Assembly: GCF_902459725.1 (NCBI RefSeq)
Contig: NZ_CABPSH010000002.1
Span: forward strand, 558,001 to 622,000
Length of the DNA stretch: 64,000 nt
Reading direction: 5' to 3'
Source: Pandoraea eparura
GTDB taxonomy: Bacteria; Pseudomonadota; Gammaproteobacteria; Burkholderiales; Burkholderiaceae
Under the pieces are notes generated by a model. That model did no database searches. It had not been told where the DNA came from and was given only the letters and a program-made list of their open reading frames with translations. How positions within the stretch are numbered: the stretch's first letter is position 1; each line of letters starts with the position of its first letter. A program made the position numbers and the translations under genes. Of this stretch, positions 1 to 8,196 are shown one piece after another.

Positions 1-442
1 AGTCATCGCCGTACCCCCTGCTCGCGCATTCGCTTCAAGGACGCCGCGTAATTCGGCGTCGGCCGCCCGTCGCGGGTCACCGTAGCCGGAACCGAGGTTG
101 CCAGACGCCGTTCAGCAAGTCGCAGTGAGCTTTTGCCTTACCTGAAGTCGTAGTCCGCAGTACTCATGCTGTATTCCGGCACAGATGTCATGGCCGGATA
201 GAGAGTCATCCCTCCCCGCCGTTACGAGGCATCGCTCTCACGCGTTAGCGCCGTACCGCCGCCCACCTTTCGGGCGGCCAATTTCGCGCCCACAGCCTCG
301 TATTGCCCTCGCATTGCATTCGCCTCTCCGACGCCCTTTATCGCGCGCCGTCGGATTACGCTCGCCCGCGTTATCGCGTGGGTGCTTTGGCATGCGCATC
401 ACCCGCGCGGCATGCCCGATGTTTTGAACACGAGAAACAAAA
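1..442. other. Left edge without a supported gene
   Basis: I see no open frame with family resemblance, no tRNA and no clear terminator in these 442 bases. The frames that stay open are arginine/proline-rich, as expected by chance in GC-rich DNA. A gene ending just left of the window cannot be excluded. Confidence 0.4.
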
Positions 443-451
443 TTGTCAGAC

Positions 452-697
452 ATGAAGACCGCCCCAGAGCACATCACCCTCACCCTCACACTACATCCGA
501 GCGATCTGAAGCAGCTCGATCTCGCATGCCAGCGCGTCGGGATGAATCGAGAGGATTTTTGCCGACTGGCCACGCATCTGGAAGGCGCGCGCGTGCTCAA
601 CGGCGAGGGACTGGCCACGCTATCGCGCCCGTTCGGCTTCGCGGCCGCGCTGCCCGCCGTTCTTCGCGGCGCGCTATCCCGCCTCTGCCTGCGCTGA
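452..697 (+). CDS. Small ribbon-helix-helix-like protein (81 aa)
   Basis: This is a short hypothetical protein. Residues about 6-45 show a strand of alternating hydrophobic residues (ITLTLTL) followed by two amphipathic helices (SDLKQLDLACQRVGMN, REDFCRLATHL). That is the layout of Arc/MetJ/CopG ribbon-helix-helix DNA-binding proteins; the remaining 35 residues are Ala/Leu-rich. I chose the ATG at 452; a TTG three codons upstream is possible. No strong ribosome binding site is visible. No toxin-like partner sits beside it; the next gene is an XRE regulator 400 bp away. The fold assignment is inference from the residue pattern, and the gene could be a chance frame. Confidence 0.45.
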   Translation: MKTAPEHITLTLTLHPSDLKQLDLACQRVGMNREDFCRLATHLEGARVLNGEGLATLSRPFGFAAALPAVLRGALSRLCLR

Positions 698-760
698 TCA
701 ACACATCGATCGACGCCAATGCCGGCGCGATTCGATGCGCTGATGGCACCTTCTGCGCCG

Positions 761-940
761 ATGTCGTCCCATGGGTTGATGTCGTTCCGTGCGCCGATGT
801 CGTCTCGTACGTCGATGCCGTCCCGTGCGCCGATGTCGTCTCCTGCGCCAATGTCGTCTCCTGCGCCAATGTCGTCTCCTGCGCCAATGTCGTCTCCTGC
901 GCCGATGTCGTCTCCTGCGCCGATGCCGCCGCATGGGCGG
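761..940. repeat. 18-bp tandem repeat, ten units
   Basis: Units begin with ATG at 761 and every 18 bases to 923. The central five are nearly identical to ATGTCGTCTCCTGCGCCA and the outer ones are diverged. Because 18 is a multiple of three the array is open in several frames on both strands (for example repeated MSSPAP or SCADVV), so none of those frames is good evidence of a gene. It occupies most of the 405-bp gap before the first XRE gene; the remainder holds nothing I recognise. Confidence 0.85.
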
Positions 941-1102
941 CCGTTGCTCCATGCGTTGGGAAGCGTCCGATAAATTTCGCGCTATAGCGGTCACCGACTC
1001 TGTATAGAGGCCCGCCTGTAACGCATGGGGAGGAAAGCGATATAACGTCGCAAGACGCGGGGGGATTGATTACGCTGTGTGACTCGTCAACGGAGTTCCG
1101 CC

Positions 1103-1930
1103 ATGCAAACGAATCCACTCGCGCTGTTCGGAGACCACCTGGCCGGTTTGCGCAAGGCGCGCGGCTGGTCGCAGGAGAAGCTGGCGCTCGAGAGCGGTCT
1201 GGCACGCTCGTATGTCAGCGGCATCGAGCGCGGCCGACGCAACGTCGCCCTCGTCAACATCTGCGTCCTGGCCGATACGCTCGGCGTGCCCACGTCCGAG
1301 ATGCTGCGTTTTGCGCAGTCAGCGCCCGGCGCCACGGACACTGCCGCGCTGTCTGATCGCACACCGCTGCCGCAGATCAGTCGTTCGCTGTGCCGTCTCG
1401 AAAACCGCGATCAGGTCTGGCTCGCCGAAATCGTTCGAAGCCTCAGCGCTCGCCTGAGCCAAGCAGCGCCACCCGCCGACACCGACGCTCATGGCAACCG
1501 GTGCGCGGCTTCGTCCGTCGCACACGGCAGTGCCTGTCGCGACGCGCGCGACCCGCGCCATCGGCATGGCCTGCACGATGGGCTCGGGACGCGCGACGAC
1601 CTCGACAATGCCGAAGATCCCAAGGACATCGATGACCTCGACGGCGCCGACACCCCGCCGTCCGCCCTCCCCACCCCCACCAGACGCCCGGCGACCGCCG
1701 CAGGGTTCGGCGCGGGCTTTCCCGCGCACCTCCAACTCGCCGCGCCTGGCGACGATGGCTACCGCATTGCCGACGGCACCGACACTGCCCACCTCGAGGC
1801 CCGCCGCCACGAACCGGGACACCCCCAATCGTCCCGCCAAGACACTTCCGTCGCGACGGCCAATCCGGCCCGAATCGACGCCATCACGCGCGAAGACTCG
1901 CGGCGTTTCCCCACCGGCGATGAAGAGTGA
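1103..1930 (+). CDS. XRE-family transcriptional regulator with long C-terminal tail
   Basis: A DNA-binding regulator of 275 residues. Residues about 8-70 form an XRE/Cro-type helix-turn-helix (FGDHLAGLRKARGWSQEKLA, SGLARSYVSGIERG) with the Trp-Ser-Gln-Glu recognition turn. Residues about 90-130 match the second part of its paralogue at 2509-2886. After that comes an extra tail of about 145 residues rich in Asp, Arg, Pro and Thr without a recognisable domain. ATG 1103 is preceded by GGAG; an upstream in-frame GTG at 1079 is less likely. The target is unknown. The tail may be disordered or may result from loss of an ancestral stop codon. Confidence 0.85.
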   Translation: MQTNPLALFGDHLAGLRKARGWSQEKLALESGLARSYVSGIERGRRNVALVNICVLADTLGVPTSEMLRFAQSAPGATDTAALSDRTPLPQISRSLCRLENRDQVWLAEIVRSLSARLSQAAPPADTDAHGNRCAASSVAHGSACRDARDPRHRHGLHDGLGTRDDLDNAEDPKDIDDLDGADTPPSALPTPTRRPATAAGFGAGFPAHLQLAAPGDDGYRIADGTDTAHLEARRHEPGHPQSSRQDTSVATANPARIDAITREDSRRFPTGDEE

Positions 1931-2508
1931 GCGATAGCGAGGTAATTGATTCTTAGGACATTGCGCAAAGTCCCCCTGGCATCACGGGGACGTTGCGCGA
2001 GCGTTCGTCTTGTAAGCGTGACCTGGCCTGCCGAGAAATCGCTCGCCGCGGCGGGCACCTTATACCACCGCAACGGACGTACTGCCGTGCCGCGCCTATC
2101 GTGCGCACACCAGGCCCATCAAGCGTGTCAGTGGGTCAACGACGGCGCGCCATTCAGGCCACTTGGCACAACGTCCGGCCCTCCCCGTCGACATCGAGTG
2201 ACATCCCAAGGCGGAAACTTTCAGAATCGCGTGATGGCTTGGGCCGGCATGTCCGGTGTCACACTGCGCGGCTCCGGTTGACGGGAGTGCGACAAGACGT
2301 ATCGCAATGCCTTCGCAGCGGTACGCAAAATGGCGCCACCACTACCGTCGGAATGCTCGCACTCGTTGTGCCTTCTCCGAAAGTCCGCAAAAAATCCACT
2401 TCGCAGACTCGGTAGTTCGTGCCTCGCAAACGGGGGATACCCGAGGCACCGTCCCCAATGCCGGATTTTTGTTTCAATCTTCTTGTCCCTAACAAGGAAA
2501 ACATTCTT
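1931..2508. other. Intergenic region with imperfect hairpin
   Basis: There are 578 bases between the two XRE genes. Positions 1963-1998 form a hairpin (GCGCAA, one mismatch, GTCCCC; loop of 10; GGGGAC, TTGCGC) without a T-tract, possibly the end of the first XRE transcript. Open frames here look spurious. The last 50 bases before 2509 are AT-richer and probably hold the promoter of the second XRE gene. Confidence 0.4.
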
Positions 2509-2886
2509 ATGGACACCAATTTATTCAGATTCGGCAGGCACCTGGCCGGTTTGCGCAAGAAATACAACTGGGCGCAAGACAAACTTGCCCTGGAAAGCGG
2601 CCTGGCGCGCTCATACCTGAGCGGTGTCGAGCGTGGCAAGCGCAATATCTCGCTGCGCAACATCTGCATTCTTGCCGACACGCTTGGGCTGCCGCCCCAT
2701 GAGCTGCTGGCGTTCGATTCGTCAAACGGCATAGCGGCAGACTCGGGCGTGGCCGCGCCCTGCGATCCGTTTCCGTCGCTCAACCGGGCAATGCAGAAGT
2801 TGTCGGACCGCGATCAGGCGTGGATGGCCGATCTGGTCCGCACACTGAGCCTGCGCCTTGGGCATGGCGTGTTGCGCGACGAATAA
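2509..2886 (+). CDS. XRE-family transcriptional regulator
   Basis: A compact 125-residue regulator paralogous to the protein at 1103-1930. Both share FGRHLAGLRK/FGDHLAGLRK, the KLALESGLARSY block, ERGxRN and NICxLADTLG. The helix-turn-helix spans about residues 6-64; the rest is a short helical C-terminus ending LVRTLSLRLG. ATG 2509 has an AAGGAAA ribosome binding site; longer in-frame starts upstream lack one. A tandem pair of same-strand paralogues suggests local duplication, and the two proteins may bind related operators. No dedicated target gene is apparent because the next gene downstream is convergent. Confidence 0.85.
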   Translation: MDTNLFRFGRHLAGLRKKYNWAQDKLALESGLARSYLSGVERGKRNISLRNICILADTLGLPPHELLAFDSSNGIAADSGVAAPCDPFPSLNRAMQKLSDRDQAWMADLVRTLSLRLGHGVLRDE

Positions 2887-2942
2887 GCGCCACGCCGGCC
2901 TACGCGCTGGCGTGGATTCCCGGTCCGCGTCGTCTCCGCGCT

Positions 2943-3779
2943 TCAGTCGTTCCCTAGGAAGGCGTCCACGGCGCGGTGAAACGCAATCGGATTGGCCAGG
3001 TTCATGCCGTGCGATGCGTCCTGGATCACCATGCGACGCGCTTCCGGCATGGCACTTGCGAGCGCGTTCAGCACGTCCGGATAGGGTGCGGGGCTGTGCG
3101 CGCCGCCCATCAGGAGCACGGGCGCATGCAAGGCGCCGAGCGCGTCGATCGGCAACGGCGTGCGCGGCTCGGCCACCTGCCCGATCAGCGTACGGGCGTT
3201 GTCGCGCACCATCTGCTTGAACCACGGCACCATGCGACGCCACGTGTCCGGCCCGCTCACCGTGTCGATGAAGATGGCCAGCCCACCGTCGATATCGCCG
3301 GACTCGATGGCGGCCAACGCCTGCTCGCGGAAGTTGCCGCGTTCGCTGTCGAGCGGTACCTGCATCGGGCCGCCGCTGATTTCCACCCCCGGGTCGGCCA
3401 GTATCAGCGAGCGGATCGTGTCGGGCGCGAGCAGTGCCGTGCGCAGCGCGACATAGCCGCCGCGCGAATGGCCGAGCACGTGCACCGGGCCGACGCCCAG
3501 CGCCGTGATGAACGCCGCCAGATCCTCGGCGTGCTGCTCACCGGAGAACGTGCCGTCGTGGCCGCTCCAGGCTTCCGGCCAATAGTGACGAAGACTCACC
3601 GAGATGACCCGCCGCCGCAGCCCCAGCGGCGACATGTTCGGCTTGAAGTACCGGTAATCGCAAAGCGAACCGTGCACCAGCACGAGCGGGGCACCGATGG
3701 CGTCGACAGGTGCGGGGGTTTCGACGTACGCCATGGGATAACCGTTGACGTCGATCGTTTGCGGCGCGGGAACCGGCAT
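2943..3779 (-). CDS. Alpha/beta hydrolase
   Basis: A 278-residue alpha/beta-hydrolase-fold enzyme, probably cytoplasmic since no signal peptide is seen. Visible motifs are the oxyanion-hole region VLVHGS (residues about 33-38), the nucleophile elbow GHSRGG (103-108, Ser105) and the catalytic His257 in DASHGM. The usual Asp after beta-strand 7 is not obvious: LLMGGAHSPAPYPD (222-235) has His where Asp is commonly found, so the acid may lie elsewhere, as in some esterases with an acid after strand 6. The substrate cannot be predicted. It is convergent with the XRE gene and divergent from yaeQ. Confidence 0.85.
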   Translation of the reverse strand: MPVPAPQTIDVNGYPMAYVETPAPVDAIGAPLVLVHGSLCDYRYFKPNMSPLGLRRRVISVSLRHYWPEAWSGHDGTFSGEQHAEDLAAFITALGVGPVHVLGHSRGGYVALRTALLAPDTIRSLILADPGVEISGGPMQVPLDSERGNFREQALAAIESGDIDGGLAIFIDTVSGPDTWRRMVPWFKQMVRDNARTLIGQVAEPRTPLPIDALGALHAPVLLMGGAHSPAPYPDVLNALASAMPEARRMVIQDASHGMNLANPIAFHRAVDAFLGND

Positions 3780-3931
3780 GGGGACACATCAGATGAGGCG
3801 GGGCCGCCAGTATACCGAGCTTGCCGCTCCCTTGCCGCAGCGTACCACCGGCATGGCGTGCCGCGTCGGCGAGCGGCGAATGCGCGCTGGTGTATGCTTG
3901 CGACTCTCTTCATTCCTGCGGTGTCCCCGGT

Positions 3932-4483
3932 ATGGCACTCAAAGCCACCATTTACAAGGCCGAGGTGCAAATCACCGACCTCGACCGCCACTACTACGCC
4001 GCCCATAGCCTGACGCTCGCCCGGCATCCGTCGGAAACCGACGAGCGCATGATGGTGCGCCTGCTCGCCTTCATGCTGTATGCCGGTGAGCGGCTCTCGT
4101 TCGGCAAAGGCCTCTCCACCGCCGACGAGCCCGACCTGTGGGAGCACGACTTCGGGGGCGACATCGTCCGCTGGATCGACGTTGGGCAGCCCGACGCACG
4201 GCGCCTCGTCAAAGCCGCGGGCCGGGCGACGCATGTCGACGTCCTGGCGTACGGCGGCAAACCCGCCGCCGTCTGGTGGCAAGCGACCGAGTCGCAGATC
4301 ACCCGCTTGTCGAACCTCACCGTGCGGATGCTCGACGAAGCGTCCGCCGAGGCGCTCACCGCGCTCGCCTCGCGCACGATGCGCCTTCAGTGCACGATTC
4401 AGGACGGTGAAGTCTGGATCGCCGACGACAGCCACAACTTCGCCGTCAATCTCGTGACGCTGCGCGCAGCCGCCAACGACTGA
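3932..4483 (+). CDS. yaeQ: YaeQ family protein
   Basis: A 183-residue member of the YaeQ family, which is widespread in proteobacteria and has a PD-(D/E)XK-nuclease-like fold of uncertain role. Recognisable blocks are MALKATIYKAEVQITDLDRH at the N-terminus, LTLARHPSETDERMM, ERLSFGKGLSTADEPDLW and WIDVGQPD, which are strongly conserved in the family. Length matches the family (about 180). The ATG at 3932 gives the canonical MALK start; the open frame extends upstream without support. A GC-rich hairpin follows the stop codon. Confidence 0.93.
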   Translation: MALKATIYKAEVQITDLDRHYYAAHSLTLARHPSETDERMMVRLLAFMLYAGERLSFGKGLSTADEPDLWEHDFGGDIVRWIDVGQPDARRLVKAAGRATHVDVLAYGGKPAAVWWQATESQITRLSNLTVRMLDEASAEALTALASRTMRLQCTIQDGEVWIADDSHNFAVNLVTLRAAAND

Positions 4484-4502
4484 CCGCGTCCGGGCTTGCG
4501 GC

Positions 4503-4535
4503 GCGGCGGCGCGGTGCTCTGCGCCGCGCCGCCGC
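4503..4535 (+). terminator. GC-rich hairpin after yaeQ
   Basis: A 12-bp perfect stem (4503-4514 with 4524-4535, GCGGCGGCGCGG pairing) and a 9-base loop, 19 bases after the yaeQ stop. The downstream T-content is modest (TTCCATCTTTG), so termination is likely but not classical. Confidence 0.55.
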
Positions 4536-4684
4536 TTCCATCTTTGCTTGCATCCTCGCTTCCGCCTTTGCCGCCGTCGGCGCTGCCGTCGCGGGTGCCG
4601 TCTGCCTATCCCTGCCGCCCGGTCATCGCGGTTCCGGCCTCGGGCCTGGCCCCAGTACGCGGCACACCATAAGCTGCGTTACAC

Positions 4685-4700
4685 TTGACGTTAACGTCAA
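4685..4700. promoter_or_regulatory. Perfect 16-bp palindrome upstream of ghrA/mvaB
   Basis: TTGACGTTAACGTCAA is a perfect inverted repeat 155 bases upstream of ghrA in a 372-base gap with no supported gene. As I recall, MerR-family LiuR regulators of leucine/isovalerate degradation bind sites of the ACGT-N2-ACGT kind. The second gene downstream encodes HMG-CoA lyase, the last step of leucine catabolism, which fits. The regulator assignment is inference. Confidence 0.6.
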
Positions 4701-4855
4701 TCGAGTGAACGCGACAACACCGCCCGAGCCGGCCGGAACGACCGGACGCGAGTGCCAGGCGTGCCCGCCGGCATCGGCTGGGCGCGTGCACGTGACGCCC
4801 CCCTCGCTGGCCCTGTCGCCGTGCGTCATTTCTACAAGCGTCTGCCCCGCAACTC

Positions 4856-5800
4856 ATGGACATTCTGATCTTTTCTCCGGACGGCAAGACCGCCGCCTAC
4901 GAAACCGGCCTCGCCGAGCATCTGCCGCAGGCCAGCATTCGCGGCTGGCAACCCGGCGACACGGCACCGGCCGACTACCTGGTGCTCTGGAAGCCGAACC
5001 CGGAAGTGCTGCAACCGCGCGAGCGCCTGAAAGCCATTTTCAACCTGGGCGCTGGCGTGGATGGCGTGCTCGGCGCGCACGGCGAAGGCGCACAGCACCT
5101 GCCGGCGGGCGTGCCGCTGGTCCGTCTGGAAGACGCCGGCATGGCCGACCAGATGGCGCAGTACGTGAGCGCCGCCGCGTTGCGCTACTTCCGCCGCCTC
5201 GACGAATTCGACGCCCAACAAACCCGAGGTCAGTGGAAATTCCAGAAGCCGAACCGTCTCGCCGACTTTCCCGTCGCGGTGCTCGGCTTCGGCACGCTCG
5301 GCGCGCACGTCGCCAAGGCACTGAAGTCATTCGGCTTCCCGGTGCGCGCATGGAGCCGCAGCCAGCGCAGCGACGACAGCGGTATCGAGTTGCACCACGG
5401 CGACGCCGGCTTCGACGCCTGCGTATCCGGCGCGCGTATTCTCGTGAACCTGCTGCCGCTCACGCCGCAAACGGTCGACGTGCTCAACGCCGGGCTGTTT
5501 GCGAAACTCGCACACGGTGCGTTCCTGATCAACGTCGCGCGCGGCGCGCATCTGGTCGAGGCGGACCTGCTGGCCGCGCTGGACAGCGGCCAGATTGCCG
5601 CGGCCACGCTCGACGTCTTCCGCACGGAGCCGTTGCCGGCCGACCATCCGTTCTGGCGCGCGCCACGCCTGACCCTGACGCCGCACATTTCCGCCCTGAC
5701 GTTGCGCGACGAAACGGTCGCGCAGATCGCAGGGAAGATCGCCGCGCTCGAACGCGGCGAAACCATTACCGGCATCGTCGACCCGGCGCGCGGCTACTGA
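4856..5800 (+). CDS. ghrA: Glyoxylate/hydroxypyruvate reductase A
   Basis: A 314-residue D-2-hydroxyacid dehydrogenase of the GhrA branch, which reduces glyoxylate and hydroxypyruvate with NAD(P)H in the cytoplasm. The Rossmann nucleotide motif is VAVLGFGTLG (about 140-149). Catalytic residues appear as Arg229 in NVARGAH, Glu258 in DVFRTEPLP and His277 in TPHIS. Length matches E. coli GhrA (about 312). It starts the run of same-strand genes ghrA-mvaB-ybaK-DUF1289, with 49 bases to the next gene. Specificity between glyoxylate and other keto acids cannot be judged from sequence. Confidence 0.9.
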   Translation: MDILIFSPDGKTAAYETGLAEHLPQASIRGWQPGDTAPADYLVLWKPNPEVLQPRERLKAIFNLGAGVDGVLGAHGEGAQHLPAGVPLVRLEDAGMADQMAQYVSAAALRYFRRLDEFDAQQTRGQWKFQKPNRLADFPVAVLGFGTLGAHVAKALKSFGFPVRAWSRSQRSDDSGIELHHGDAGFDACVSGARILVNLLPLTPQTVDVLNAGLFAKLAHGAFLINVARGAHLVEADLLAALDSGQIAAATLDVFRTEPLPADHPFWRAPRLTLTPHISALTLRDETVAQIAGKIAALERGETITGIVDPARGY

Positions 5801-5849
5801 GCCCGCGCCCACCGACATCGTTACCCGCCCCCCTCCGAGGAGACATCGC

Positions 5850-6791
5850 ATGTCCTTGTCCACGTCTGATCTGCCCAAGCGCGTGAAAGTGGTCGAAGTC
5901 GGCCCGCGTGACGGGCTGCAAAACGAAAAACAACCGGTACCGACCGATATCAAGATTGCGCTGATCGACCGCCTGTCGGCAGCCGGCTTCGCCAATATAG
6001 AAGCGACGTCGTTCGTCTCGCCGAAATGGGTGCCGCAGATGGCCGACGGGGCCGAGGTGATGGCAGGCATTACGCGCCGTCCCGGCACGATCTACTCGGT
6101 GCTCACGCCGAACCTGCGCGGCTTCGAGGGCGCCGTGGCGGCCAAGGCCGACGAAGTCGTGATCTTCGGCGCCGCAAGCGAAGCGTTCTCGCAGCGCAAT
6201 ATCAATTGCTCCATCGTGGAGAGCATCGCGCGCTTCGAACCGGTCGCGCGTGCGGCGAAGGACGCCGGTCTGCGCCTGCGCGGCAGCATCTCGTGCGCGC
6301 TCGGCTGCCCGTACCAGGGCGAGGTGCCCGTCGCCAGCGTGGTCGACGTCGTGCAACGACTCGCGGCGCTCGGCTGCGACGAAATCGATATTGCCGACAC
6401 CATCGGCGTGGGCACGCCCACGCGCACCCGTGAAGTCATGGAAGCCTGCGCAAAGGTGTTCCCGATCGAGCGACTGTCCGGTCACTTCCACGACACCTAC
6501 GGCCAGGCGACCGCCAACGTCTACGCCGCACTGCTCTCCGGCATCTCGATCTTCCATTCGTCTGTCGCCGGTCTCGGCGGCTGCCCGTACGCCAAGGGGG
6601 CGACGGGGAACGTCGCGACGGAGGACGTGGTGTATCTGCTGCATGGGCTCGGCATCGAGACCGGCATCGACCTCGACGCCGTGGTGCGCGCGGGCGACTT
6701 CATTTCGCGCGCCATCGACCGCCCGAACGCGTCGCGCGTCGGCCGCGCCATGCTCGCGAAGCTGCAGGACGGTGCGCCCACCTGTGTGTGA
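5850..6791 (+). CDS. mvaB: Hydroxymethylglutaryl-CoA lyase
   Basis: A 313-residue TIM-barrel lyase that splits HMG-CoA into acetyl-CoA and acetoacetate, the last step of leucine degradation. Motifs are GPRDGLQNE (18-26) with the catalytic Arg and metal-binding Asp, HFHDTYGQ (212-219) with metal-ligand histidines, and the HMG-CoA lyase signature GLGGCPYAKGATGN (241-254) with the catalytic Cys245. The ATG follows an AGGAG site. It sits behind ghrA and downstream of a palindrome of the type associated with leucine-catabolism regulators. No other liu genes are in the window, so this is a detached liuE-type locus. Confidence 0.95.
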   Translation: MSLSTSDLPKRVKVVEVGPRDGLQNEKQPVPTDIKIALIDRLSAAGFANIEATSFVSPKWVPQMADGAEVMAGITRRPGTIYSVLTPNLRGFEGAVAAKADEVVIFGAASEAFSQRNINCSIVESIARFEPVARAAKDAGLRLRGSISCALGCPYQGEVPVASVVDVVQRLAALGCDEIDIADTIGVGTPTRTREVMEACAKVFPIERLSGHFHDTYGQATANVYAALLSGISIFHSSVAGLGGCPYAKGATGNVATEDVVYLLHGLGIETGIDLDAVVRAGDFISRAIDRPNASRVGRAMLAKLQDGAPTCV

Positions 6792-6849
6792 TACCGCGCG
6801 GGCCAACCCGCCCGCGCCAACCCTGTGACCCGAAGACACTGACACGACC

Positions 6850-7368
6850 ATGAGTGAAACACCCCGGACGCCCGAACCCGCCCGACAGGACGACCTCCCC
6901 GAAGGCGCACGTCATGTTGCACGGCTGCTCGCCGGCCTGGGCCACGACCAGCCGATCGTGCTGTTGCCAACCACCGGCAAGACCTCCGCCGAGGCCGCCG
7001 CCGGCCTCGGGTGCGACGTGGCCCAGATCGCCAAGTCGATCCTGTTCCGTCGTGCCGCCGACGACACCCCGGTGCTGGTCATCGCGAGCGGCGTCAATCG
7101 CGTCGACGAGAAGAAGGTGGCGGCACAGGTCGGCGACCTCGCCCGCGCCGATGCACGCTTCGTCAAGGAGAATACGGGCTATTCGATTGGCGGCGTCAGT
7201 CCGATCGGACACGTTGTCTCGCCACTCACGCTGATCGACGAAGACCTGCTCAAACTCACCAGCCTGTGGGCCGCCGCCGGGCACCCGCATGCCGTGTTCA
7301 ACCTCACGCCGACACAGCTCGTGGCGATGACGGGCGCGCCCGTCGTCGACGTGGCGCTGCGCGACTGA
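6850..7368 (+). CDS. YbaK/EbsC family aminoacyl-tRNA deacylase-like protein
   Basis: A 172-residue protein of the YbaK/ProX editing-domain family; characterised members hydrolyse mischarged Cys- or Ala-tRNA(Pro). Conserved features are AQIAKSILFR near residue 60 with the family's catalytic lysine, the RVDEKKVA block, GYSIGGVSPIGH (about 114-125) and AAGHPHAVF. No synthetase domain is attached, so it is a free-standing trans-editing type. It lies 58 bases after mvaB and 41 before the DUF1289 gene, probably in one transcript. The tRNA substrate is unknown. Confidence 0.9.
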   Translation: MSETPRTPEPARQDDLPEGARHVARLLAGLGHDQPIVLLPTTGKTSAEAAAGLGCDVAQIAKSILFRRAADDTPVLVIASGVNRVDEKKVAAQVGDLARADARFVKENTGYSIGGVSPIGHVVSPLTLIDEDLLKLTSLWAAAGHPHAVFNLTPTQLVAMTGAPVVDVALRD

Positions 7369-7409
7369 GCGATTGAACGAACGCATCCCCACGTCATCTC
7401 AAGGCCATC

Positions 7410-7652
7410 ATGCCCCTGCCCGCGTCCCCGGTGCCGTCTCCCTGCACCAACATCTGCCGCATGAATCCGGCGACGGGCTGGTGCTCCGGCTGCTGGCGCA
7501 CGCTCGACGAAATTGCCGCGTGGTCGACGATGACCGAGGACGACAAGCGCCACATCTGGTCGCTGTTGCCCGCGCGGCGTATCGAGCACGAGCCGCCGCC
7601 GGTGCAGCATCGCCGCGTGATCGCCAACGACCCCGGCACGGGCAACTCATGA
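7410..7652 (+). CDS. DUF1289 small Cys-motif protein
   Basis: An 80-residue protein with the DUF1289 pattern: PCTNICRMNP followed by GWCSGCWRTLDEIAAW, giving four cysteines at 12, 16, 25 and 28 (C-X3-C-X8-C-X2-C), probably a small metal or iron-sulfur site. Function of the family is not established; members usually sit beside housekeeping genes. An AAGG site precedes ATG 7410. The C-terminal quarter is variable and may be disordered. Confidence 0.88.
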   Translation: MPLPASPVPSPCTNICRMNPATGWCSGCWRTLDEIAAWSTMTEDDKRHIWSLLPARRIEHEPPPVQHRRVIANDPGTGNS

Positions 7653-7686
7653 CGCGCCCTGGTGCATAACCTTCTCGTTACCGTAT

Positions 7687-8118
7687 ATGGGAAAAATCGT
7701 TGCCATTGGCGAAACCTTCGCCGCCACCCACCATTTTTCGCCCGACTCGATCCGCGAATTTTCCGCGCTGGCGCACGATTTCAATCCGCTGCATCACGAC
7801 GCGGACTACGCGCGCGCCGACCAGCGTTTTGGCGGACTGATCTCGTCGGGCACCCAGCAGATGTCGTATCTGGCCGCCCTGCTCGCCACGCACTATTCGA
7901 AAACGGCCCAACCGCTCGGGCTCGAATTCGACATGAAGCTGCGCCGCGCCGTGCATGCGGGCGACGACATCACCGTGCGCTGGACCGTCACCGACAGCCT
8001 GTGGAAGGAAAAGCTCGCGGGCGACATCGTGTCGCTCGACGGCGAGGCCGTCAATCAACGCGGCGAGACGGTGATCGCCGCGACGGCCAAGATCCTCGTG
8101 AGCGCCAAACCGGCCTGA
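7687..8118 (+). CDS. MaoC-like (R)-enoyl-CoA hydratase family protein
   Basis: A 143-residue hot-dog-fold protein. The hydratase-2 motif ALAHDFNPLHHDADYARA (28-45) carries the catalytic Asp31 and His36 typical of (R)-specific enoyl-CoA hydratases. The following GGLISSGTQQMSYLAALL matches the MaoC dehydratase family. It probably hydrates short or branched enoyl-CoA esters, consistent with the neighbouring mvaB, but the substrate is unknown. The ATG at 7687 lacks a clear ribosome binding site; translation may depend on upstream genes. Confidence 0.88.
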   Translation: MGKIVAIGETFAATHHFSPDSIREFSALAHDFNPLHHDADYARADQRFGGLISSGTQQMSYLAALLATHYSKTAQPLGLEFDMKLRRAVHAGDDITVRWTVTDSLWKEKLAGDIVSLDGEAVNQRGETVIAATAKILVSAKPA

Positions 8119-8196
8119 GACGCCGCCAACGCCACGTGTTTTCCGTTACGCCTTGACGCCATCACCACCCCCTTACCCGATCACGTCCCTACGTCC

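Noticed and set aside
761-940. Possible CRISPR array
   Set aside because: Units are contiguous without unique spacers, and no cas gene is present; the same applies to the other tandem arrays.
382-1205. Several long frames on both strands across the 18-bp array
   Set aside because: Open only because the unit length is a multiple of three; no start signals or domain similarity.
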